Below, piece by piece: positions 1 through 3,365 of a stretch of DNA of 12,073 nt (position 1 is its first letter; the number at the start of each line of letters is the position of its first letter). Under the pieces are notes generated by a model, which was not told where the DNA came from, made no database searches, and saw nothing but the letters and a program-made list of their open reading frames with translations. Origin of the DNA: Deltaproteobacteria bacterium (lineage in GTDB: Bacteria > Desulfobacterota > Syntrophia > Syntrophales > UBA2210); NCBI GenBank assembly GCA_019314085.1, contig JAFCZZ010000019.1, positions 1-12,073 on the forward strand, given 5' to 3'. The position numbers and the translations under genes are program-made.

Positions 1-12
1 ATTTTCAGGGGT
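1..12. repeat. Left copy of 12-bp terminal inverted repeat
   Basis: ATTTTCAGGGGT begins exactly at base 1, and its exact reverse complement ends exactly at the last base. Similarity stops after 12 bp. A 12-bp match placed precisely at both ends is very unlikely by chance. Either this is a linear element with short inverted ends (open or hairpin), or a circular molecule was opened in the middle of a 24-bp perfect palindrome. Confidence 0.8.
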
Positions 13-21
13 GGGTTGGTG

Positions 22-78
22 ATGGTTTCTGTCACCTTGCGATATCAGATGGGGGTGTGGGGATTTGAGACGTGGTAA
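22..78 (+). CDS. Possible 18-aa peptide (very short ORF)
   Basis: ATG at 22 is followed by 18 codons (starting MVSVTLRY, ending FETW) and TAA. An AGGGGTGG run lies about 6 nt upstream. If the contig is circular, this ATG overlaps the stop of the frame that crosses the junction (TGATG), the coupling pattern seen elsewhere in the window. No family is recognisable, and the frame could be open by chance. It overlaps the next gene in another frame. Confidence 0.2.
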   Translation: MVSVTLRYQMGVWGFETW

Positions 79-235
79 GCCTGATGTTGTGCAGTTGGTT
101 TGTAGGTGTCCGCATTGTGGTGAGACGGTGGAGTTGCTTTTGACGAAGAGGCAGGTGAAGGGTATTTTTAAGGCTTTTAAGTTTGGGGTTACAGAAGCTA
201 ATATTATGGGTGAAAAGGTGATTGAACGTGGCTGA
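65..235 (+). CDS. Small zinc-finger-like protein (56 aa)
   Basis: A 56-residue protein with a cysteine cluster at C13, C15, H17 and C18 (the CPHCG knuckle), followed by a basic segment rich in K and R (TKRQVKGIFKAFKF). It probably binds zinc and perhaps nucleic acid; no exact family is recognised. The frame is open from about base 23 but has no ATG or GTG, so TTG at 65 is the best start, with a G-rich GGGGGTG seven bases upstream. Its stop overlaps the next gene, which begins with GTG at 228, indicating one transcript with translational coupling. Only one half of a classical four-cysteine site is visible, so a dimer or a CCHC-like variant is possible. Confidence 0.55.
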   Translation: MRRGKPDVVQLVCRCPHCGETVELLLTKRQVKGIFKAFKFGVTEANIMGEKVIERG

Positions 236-572
236 GGAGCTTAGGAGGTTGCCTGGTCCCTACGAGATATTGGAGCTTGGGGACCGGGAGAGTAGGAGCC
301 TTAAGATTGTGGGTTGGGAGCGTGGAACAATGGAGATTCATCCGCGTTGGCCTGGTGCGCCTGAAAGGAAGGAGATTCCTGTGTTGAGGGTGCATGTGAC
401 TGAGGCGACTAAGCCTTATCCGCCTCGCTACTATGATATTACGAGTAAGACTTTGCAGGCGCAGCTGCTGCCATTGTTAAGCGAGCGGGGCTATGAGAAG
501 TGGACGTATCGGGTTACTGCGTATGGGGAGGCTCCGCGTAAACGGTTTACTCTTGAGAGGCTTCCGTTTTAG
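228..572 (+). CDS. Hypothetical protein, 114 aa
   Basis: No family is recognised. The protein is mixed charged and aromatic: an early acidic stretch (YEILELGDRESR), a proline- and tyrosine-rich middle (KPYPPRYYD) and a basic tail. It is probably a small soluble protein. GTG at 228 is preferred because AAGGTGAT, a good match to the archaeal anti-SD, ends five bases before it; an in-frame TTG at 222 lies inside that site. It overlaps the upstream zinc-finger gene by 8 bp. Its 3' end overlaps the tail of the opposing ParB-like gene by 26 bp, so the two transcripts converge here. The coding strand is strongly G+T rich, unlike the same-strand gene at 11536. Confidence 0.75.
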   Translation: MAEELRRLPGPYEILELGDRESRSLKIVGWERGTMEIHPRWPGAPERKEIPVLRVHVTEATKPYPPRYYDITSKTLQAQLLPLLSERGYEKWTYRVTAYGEAPRKRFTLERLPF

Positions 573-1449
573 AGGGCCACGCAAGCGGCTGAGGTCGTCT
601 CTCCATGCCGAAGTAAAGAGATAGGGCATTAAACACGGTTTCTTTGCAGTTTTCCCAGGGTCCAAGCTGGCTGGTGATGTACGCCGCAAGTTCCTGGCAT
701 CCTTCACACACCATCTGAACTGTAACCTTATCAGCTGGGACGCGGTACCCACAGAGGAGACACTGCTTATAGGAGATCAGTTTCTCAGGCTCAACTGGGG
801 GCGGAGTGTACTCTACACCTTTTTCTACAGCTTCACGTCGGGCTGCTTCCAGCTGGGCAAGGCGATTTGACACGAAAGTTTCAAAAACTGACGTGTTCCA
901 GCCGTGAGTCAACGCTGAGCGAAGAGCATCATCCATCTCGTATGTCGTAGGCATTTTGGCAGCCAAGTAGATGTGGGTCGGCGTGAGCTTGCCTTCAGCG
1001 ATGGCTTCCTGGTAGTGTTCAGGGAGGTCCAGAAGCGCTAATGTACGTCGCACCCAGGTCTCCGATTTTCCCATGACCTTGCTTATTTCAGAGATTGAGG
1101 AGCCCAGGGCTTTAGCCTTCGCCATAACCTTAGCTGCGCTTATGTAGTCGATGCTCCCTCTAGCAAGATTCTCCGCGAGGTGCATGAAGAGAGCTGTGCG
1201 CTCGTCAGCATCGATTACTTTCACCGAGACCTCTGTCTCTCCCCTCGCTTTAAGTTCTTCCAGACGTGTTTTGCCGGCGACCAGCTCGTAGACGCCGGGC
1301 TCCACCTGTCGCACAACGGGGTCCTGGATCACGCCGACGGCGTCAACGGTGGCTTTGAAAAATTCCAGCTGCTCAGGTGTGAGTTTGCTGCTGGCGCGGA
1401 CCTCAGGGATTTTGATGGCGTCTATAGGCAACTTAATCGTGGTGCTCAT
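547..1449 (-). CDS. ParB/Srx-fold DNA-binding protein with C-terminal zinc ribbon
   Basis: A 300-aa protein. Residues 8-100 carry the ParB N-terminal pattern: GVIQDPVVR at 39-47, then YELVAGKTR at 54-62 (the GERR-box position) and AENLARG at 92-98. Residues 115-143 form a helix-turn-helix (SISEISKVMGKSETWVRRTL), as in ParB/KorB/Noc. A linker leads to a zinc ribbon with C230, C233, C248 and C251, which is not part of standard ParB. The GERR arginine pair is reduced to GKTR, so CTP binding may be altered. No ParA is present. Likely roles are site-specific DNA binding for partition, replication control or transcription; palindromic repeats upstream are candidate targets. It follows the 57-aa gene by 2 bp. 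Confidence 0.88.
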   Translation of the reverse strand: MSTTIKLPIDAIKIPEVRASSKLTPEQLEFFKATVDAVGVIQDPVVRQVEPGVYELVAGKTRLEELKARGETEVSVKVIDADERTALFMHLAENLARGSIDYISAAKVMAKAKALGSSISEISKVMGKSETWVRRTLALLDLPEHYQEAIAEGKLTPTHIYLAAKMPTTYEMDDALRSALTHGWNTSVFETFVSNRLAQLEAARREAVEKGVEYTPPPVEPEKLISYKQCLLCGYRVPADKVTVQMVCEGCQELAAYITSQLGPWENCKETVFNALSLYFGMERRPQPLAWPSKTEASQE

Positions 1450-1451
1450 GT

Positions 1452-1625
1452 TTAGTCATCTTCCCCGCTAACTTCTATTACGATCTCTACAGCTGGGTCG
1501 TCTAGCTCCGAATTTCCCTCAATCTTGGTGATGCTGATCACCCTATCGACGTATACGCCCAAGAGGTCCGATAAGTCGTGTCGCGACAGCGTATAGGTTT
1601 CTATTCTTTTTATTTGACGTGGCAT
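1452..1625 (-). CDS. Small acidic protein upstream of parB-like gene, 57 aa
   Basis: Begins MPRQIKRIETYTLSRHDL and ends in an acidic tail (VSGEDD). The predicted pattern is a basic start, a helix and then beta strands; no family is recognised. Start choice: ATGs at 1634, 1631 and 1625 are all in frame. The one at 1625 has GATGAT, a partial match to GGTGAT, four bases upstream, like other genes here. Its stop is separated from the ParB-like start by 2 bp, so the two are surely co-transcribed. It could be an accessory partner of the ParB-like protein or an independent small regulator. Confidence 0.65.
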   Translation of the reverse strand: MPRQIKRIETYTLSRHDLSDLLGVYVDRVISITKIEGNSELDDPAVEIVIEVSGEDD

Positions 1626-1648
1626 GCACATCATCTCACTACTAAGGT

Positions 1649-1724
1649 GCGGGAGTTTTCTTTTAAGAGTTGCGGGAGTTTGGTTACTACGACCATGCTA
1701 AGGATAGTCGTAGTAGCGGGAGTT
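1649..1724. repeat. Three GCGGGAGTT direct repeats upstream of the parB-like operon
   Basis: GCGGGAGTT occurs at 1649-1657, 1672-1680 and 1716-1724. Spacings are 23 and 44 bp, about two and four helical turns, so all copies face the same side of the DNA. The first TACTACGACCAT palindrome sits between copies two and three. They lie in the promoter region of the leftward pair (starts 1625 and 1449). They may be binding sites for a regulator or iteron-like sites. Confidence 0.6.
1685..1715. repeat. TACTACGACCAT palindrome, copy 1
   Basis: Arms of 12 bp, TACTACGACCAT and ATAGTCGTAGTA, flank a 7-nt spacer GCTAAGG. One mismatch between arms would be a G-U pair in RNA. It lies about 60 bp upstream of the leftward small gene, so it is not a terminator for that gene. 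It is more likely a protein-binding site, shared with 1890-1915, 2933-2963 and the half-site at 3058. Confidence 0.8.
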
Positions 1725-1727
1725 AAG

Positions 1728-1737
1728 TTTTTAAGCT
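1728..1737. promoter_or_regulatory. Candidate bidirectional TATA-like box
   Basis: TTTTTAAG on the plus strand reads CTTAAAAA on the minus strand. Read rightward, it lies about 26 bp before the base of the long stem at 1759, the archaeal TATA-to-start distance. Read leftward, it could serve the parB-like pair, but the resulting leader would be long (about 80 nt). A second rightward TATA-like sequence, CTTATAT, is at 1750-1756. Confidence 0.35.
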
Positions 1738-1758
1738 TAGCCGAGTCGACTTATATTT

Positions 1759-1846
1759 GGGTGGTAGGTGCCCCGCGGAGCTTTGGCCAGCCGTGCACCG
1801 GCGTGTGGTGAAGCGTCTCCTGTTCCCCCCGGGGGCGCCTACACCC
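1759..1846 (+). ncRNA. Putative structured non-coding RNA
   Basis: This GC-rich stretch folds into one long stem. GGGTG (1759-1763) plus TAGGTGCCCC (1765-1774) pairs with GGGGCGCCTA (1832-1841) plus CACCC (1842-1846), leaving one bulged G and one G-U pair. Inside it, GGA (1777-1779) pairs with TCC (1818-1820), GCTTT (1780-1784) with GAAGC (1810-1814), CCA (1787-1789) with TGG (1806-1808) and GCCG (1790-1793) with CGGC (1799-1802), closing on a 5-nt loop. A TATA-like box lies at about the right distance upstream. No known RNA family is recognised. The strand is uncertain because most pairs also work on the minus strand; it could also be a leader or a DNA cruciform. Confidence 0.45.
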
Positions 1847-1854
1847 TCTCACCA

Positions 1855-1867
1855 GCGGTATTACCGC
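1855..1867. repeat. Short perfect palindrome GCGGTATTACCGC
   Basis: Six-bp arms around one base. It is flanked by three CACCAG motifs (1850, 1871, 1880). It lies between the structured region and palindrome copy 2 and may be part of the same control region or a small hairpin. Confidence 0.45.
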
Positions 1868-1889
1868 CCTCACCAGCATCACCAGCCTT

Positions 1890-1915
1890 TACTACGACTA
1901 TGTATGGTCGTAGTA
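1890..1915. repeat. TACTACGACCAT palindrome, copy 2
   Basis: Arms TACTACGACTAT and ATGGTCGTAGTA are separated by only 2 bp, compared with 7 bp in copies 1 and 3. The left arm has a C-to-T change that mirrors the one in the right arm of copy 1. It lies about 145 bp upstream of the RHH gene start. Confidence 0.8.
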
Positions 1916-1942
1916 GTTCTGAGGGCTTTTCCCCTACATTAA

Positions 1943-1962
1943 CCAAGCGGGGATTTGAACCC
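1943..1962 (-). other. tRNA T-arm-like sequence (possible tRNA 3'-end fragment)
   Basis: The minus strand reads GGGTTCAAATCCCCGCTTGG, which matches the T-stem and T-loop consensus and part of an acceptor strand. No complete tRNA can be folded: no matching 5' acceptor strand is present and the D arm does not form. It may be a relic or attachment-site copy of a tRNA 3' end, or coincidence. Confidence 0.3.
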
Positions 1963-1970
1963 TGAAAGGG

Positions 1971-1987
1971 TGTCCCTTTAAGGGACA
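1971..1987. promoter_or_regulatory. Operator-like palindrome before the RHH regulator gene
   Basis: TGTCCCTT-T-AAGGGACA is a perfect 17-bp palindrome. It ends three bases before the TATA-like box, at the BRE/TFB position, so a bound protein would be well placed to block or aid TFB/TBP loading. The core GTCCCTT/AAGGGAC recurs in the 26-bp palindrome at 3114-3139. RHH proteins usually bind short palindromes at their own promoters, so autoregulation is the natural inference. Confidence 0.6.
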
Positions 1988-1990
1988 ACG

Positions 1991-1997
1991 CTTATAT
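1991..1997 (+). promoter_or_regulatory. TATA-type promoter for the RHH operon
   Basis: CTTATAT is a good archaeal TATA box. A start about 25 bp downstream, near 2018, would leave a short leader just containing GAGGGGTGAT (2019-2028), the Shine-Dalgarno site of the RHH gene. Confidence 0.5.
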
Positions 1998-2034
1998 GCT
2001 CTACCATATCACTGTTAAGAGGGGTGATATGGCT

Positions 2035-2187
2035 ATGAGCAGGTCAATTCGTTTGATTTTGCCTGAATCTACAGTTCAGGTGCTGGACGGTCTTGTTGAG
2101 GCTGGGGTGTTCTCTAGTCGCAGCGAGGCTATAAGATCTGGGATACGCGAAATCTTGAGAAAATACAAGAGGAGAGTGAAGGCGTGA
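2035..2187 (+). CDS. Ribbon-helix-helix (CopG/Arc-type) transcriptional regulator, 50 aa
   Basis: A classic short RHH protein. The N-terminal strand SRSIRLILPES (residues 2-12) would pair in the dimer and enter the DNA major groove. Helix 1 is TVQVLDGLVEAG, the turn is VFSSRSEAIR, and helix 2 runs into a basic tail (RKYKRRVKA). The length is typical. Start choice: GAGGGGTGAT ends six bases before ATG 2035; the in-frame ATG at 2029 abuts that site, and an earlier ATG at 1996 would lie upstream of the expected transcript start. Its stop overlaps the GTG of the next gene. It probably represses its own operon through the palindrome at 1971-1987, and perhaps acts at 3114-3139. Start is fairly sure and fold is sure; target is inferred. 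Confidence 0.85.
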   Translation: MSRSIRLILPESTVQVLDGLVEAGVFSSRSEAIRSGIREILRKYKRRVKA

Positions 2188-2417
2188 GCACTCTGTACCA
2201 CAACAGCGACTTAGGGACCTGGGTGAGGGTTAGCCGGTACGCTGAGCGGCTGATAGGCGCCCATAATGTACAGCCGTTTGTGGAGGAGCTTATGAAGCTT
2301 ATGCATGTGATGGACTGCGACTGGGCTTACGTCAGCAAAAGTGGCGCCGCAGTGGAGATATACGTGCACCATAAAAACGGGTGGAGCGGGACCATGAAGG
2401 TGAAGCGTGAAAAGTGA
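2184..2417 (+). CDS. Hypothetical protein, 77 aa
   Basis: Starts at GTG 2184, overlapping the stop of the RHH gene by 4 bp (GTGA), with GGAGAGTG upstream. Predicted to have two helices followed by beta strands; it has histidines and aromatic residues (EIYVHHKNGW near the C terminus) and a basic tail. The HH pair is not a HUH nickase signature, because the needed spacing and tyrosine motif are absent. Coupling to the regulator suggests a role early in infection. No family is recognised. Confidence 0.7.
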   Translation: MSTLYHNSDLGTWVRVSRYAERLIGAHNVQPFVEELMKLMHVMDCDWAYVSKSGAAVEIYVHHKNGWSGTMKVKREK

Positions 2418-2429
2418 GAGGCGGCGACC

Positions 2430-2609
2430 ATGAGGGAGACGGTAGGGGCCTGCACTAAGCCGATATGGGAGCCATGCCCCTTACACCCGGTCGACTGCGA
2501 GAACTGTGAAAGAGGTAAAGTCTGCCAGATGCGCAAGGATATGCAAGCTCACCCGCACGTCATTAAACGCTGCCGCTTCTTCCGCAAGAAAAAGGAGCGA
2601 CGTACATGA
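2430..2609 (+). CDS. Cysteine-rich small protein, 59 aa
   Basis: Six cysteines at positions 8, 16, 23, 26, 32 and 48, including CENC at 23-26, with histidines at 19, 41 and 43, and a strongly basic tail (RFFRKKKERRT). This suggests a zinc-binding, probably nucleic-acid-binding, microprotein. It begins at ATG 2430, 12 bp after the previous stop, and its TGA overlaps the next gene's ATG (ATGA at 2606), so coupling supports it as real. The Shine-Dalgarno site is weak (GAGAGGCGG). No named family is recognised. Confidence 0.65.
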   Translation: MRETVGACTKPIWEPCPLHPVDCENCERGKVCQMRKDMQAHPHVIKRCRFFRKKKERRT

Positions 2610-2917
2610 AGAAGGACCCGAATGCTCTAATGTTTAGGCAGCTACCTGAGTGGCTGCAGGATCTTCTTCGCGAGATCTCGAGGGAAGGCTTCATCTACAT
2701 CGGCAGAACTGGCCCCGGCTTAACCTACTCCTTCCGAAGAGAATGTATGAAACGCGGCACCATCAGAGCCATCGAAGAACACATGGCTTACAGAGAGCTT
2801 GACGAAAAGCTGCTGGTTGAACTGATCGCGGTGGAAGGACCGCGCTGGGTACCCTACACAAGAATTTTGGAATACTGCACTACAGAAATCTATCAATTCG
2901 TAAGACGGAAGGGATGA
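2606..2917 (+). CDS. Hypothetical protein, 103 aa
   Basis: Overlaps the cysteine-rich gene by 4 bp, with AAGGAG upstream of ATG. Sequence features: a helical start (LPEWLQDLLREISREGF), a glycine turn (GRTGPGLTYSF, which lacks a Walker lysine and is not a P-loop), then two predicted helices and a basic end. The pattern could suit a small winged-helix or similar DNA-binding fold, but I cannot identify it. It is the last gene of the rightward RHH operon; a palindrome with a T tract follows 16 bp downstream. Confidence 0.72.
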   Translation: MKKDPNALMFRQLPEWLQDLLREISREGFIYIGRTGPGLTYSFRRECMKRGTIRAIEEHMAYRELDEKLLVELIAVEGPRWVPYTRILEYCTTEIYQFVRRKG

Positions 2918-2932
2918 TGAGCAAACTGCTTT

Positions 2933-2963
2933 TACTACGACCATGTCAAGGATGGTCGTAGTA
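2933..2963. repeat. TACTACGACCAT palindrome, copy 3
   Basis: Perfect 12-bp arms TACTACGACCAT and ATGGTCGTAGTA around the 7-nt spacer GTCAAGG. It lies 16 bp after the last gene of the rightward operon. It matches copy 1 in arm and spacer length. Confidence 0.85.
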
Positions 2964-2976
2964 GCGAATTTTTTTA
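2933..2976 (+). terminator. Possible hairpin/T-tract terminator of the RHH operon
   Basis: The perfect 12-bp hairpin of copy 3 is followed by a T7 run (2969-2975). In archaea, T tracts alone can terminate transcription, so this is a plausible end for the 2035-2917 operon. The same TTTATAAAA stretch could also be read as a rightward TATA box, so the dual role is unresolved. Confidence 0.45.
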
Positions 2977-3057
2977 TAAAATCGTGTATCTTAAGACATA
3001 CCCAGTCATCTTACATGGGCTTTTTTGTTATTCCTCTTTGTTGATCCTGTTTGTTGT

Positions 3058-3069
3058 TACTACGACCAT
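3058..3069 (+). repeat. Lone half-site of the TACTACGACCAT palindrome
   Basis: Exact copy of the left arm with no right arm. The match to copy 1 extends to GTTACTACGACCAT. It may be a degenerate or half binding site. Confidence 0.65.
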
Positions 3070-3113
3070 CTAACCAGTTAACCTAACAACAACAAAGGGG
3101 TCCCTATAGCATA

Positions 3114-3139
3114 TATAGGGTCCCTTAAGGGACCCTATA
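3114..3139. promoter_or_regulatory. 26-bp perfect palindrome with RHH-operator-like core
   Basis: TATAGGGTCCCTT followed directly by its exact reverse complement AAGGGACCCTATA. A partial copy, GGGTCCCTATA, lies at 3098-3108, and CCCTATA (3102-3108) with TATAGGG (3114-3120) forms a further inverted pair. The central GTCCCTTAAGGGAC matches the palindrome before the RHH gene. It is in a non-coding region between converging operons, so it could be a regulator site, a bidirectional terminator or an origin element. Confidence 0.65.
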
Positions 3140-3284
3140 AGCTAAAGGGTTCCCAACTTCTCTCGGTTGCACTAACCGTGAATACTTCCATGAAGAGCGC
3201 TACACACTTCACTGTGGAAAGGAAAACCTTTACGTTTGCAAGCATTTGTTGTTCTTGTTCTTTATACTGCTAGAACAGCGGTAG
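3140..3284. other. Non-coding stretch downstream of the structural operon
   Basis: Together with 2918-3139 this makes about 370 bp without a gene. Beyond the palindromes listed separately I see only weak inverted pairs, such as AAAGG/CCTTT near 3217-3231, and T-rich runs near 3247-3262. No ORF with a start signal is present. The leftward structural transcript must end somewhere here. Confidence 0.4.
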
Positions 3285-3365
3285 TTAGCTTGGTTTCTTC
3301 CGCTTGAACACTTTGGCTAGCAGCTTCGCAGCGGGCTCTGCTTCAGCTTTCTTTTTCTCAGTCAC
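3285..3365 (-). CDS. Tiny basic peptide, 26 aa, end of structural operon
   Basis: GTG at 3365 opens a 26-codon frame (begins MTEKKKAEAEPAAKLL, ends KRKKPS) that overlaps the last codons of the 666-aa gene by 8 bp. AAGGTGGAG lies just upstream of the GTG, a strong ribosome site for so short a frame. The peptide is lysine- and alanine-rich and would form a basic amphipathic helix, suggesting a DNA- or membrane-associated minor virion peptide. The function is unknown; the overlap, ribosome site and composition support it being real. Confidence 0.5.
   Translation of the reverse strand: MTEKKKAEAEPAAKLLAKVFKRKKPS

Noticed and set aside
1757..1965. Two overlapping rightward frames of about 60 aa in the GC-rich region after the parB-like promoter
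   Set aside because: They overlap the long stem and palindrome copy 2, have low-complexity proline/serine/histidine content and no ribosome site; a structured non-coding region explains the sequence better.
1941..2010. Complete tRNA gene on the minus strand
   Set aside because: Only a T-arm and an anticodon-like hairpin are visible; the acceptor stem has no 5' partner and the D arm does not fold.
2184..2417. HUH rolling-circle initiator because of a VHHK motif
   Set aside because: The protein is only 77 aa, lacks the other Rep motifs and a suitably placed catalytic tyrosine.
2606..2917. P-loop at GRTGPGLT in the 103-aa protein
   Set aside because: The required GK[ST] lysine is missing and the protein is too short for an ATPase domain.
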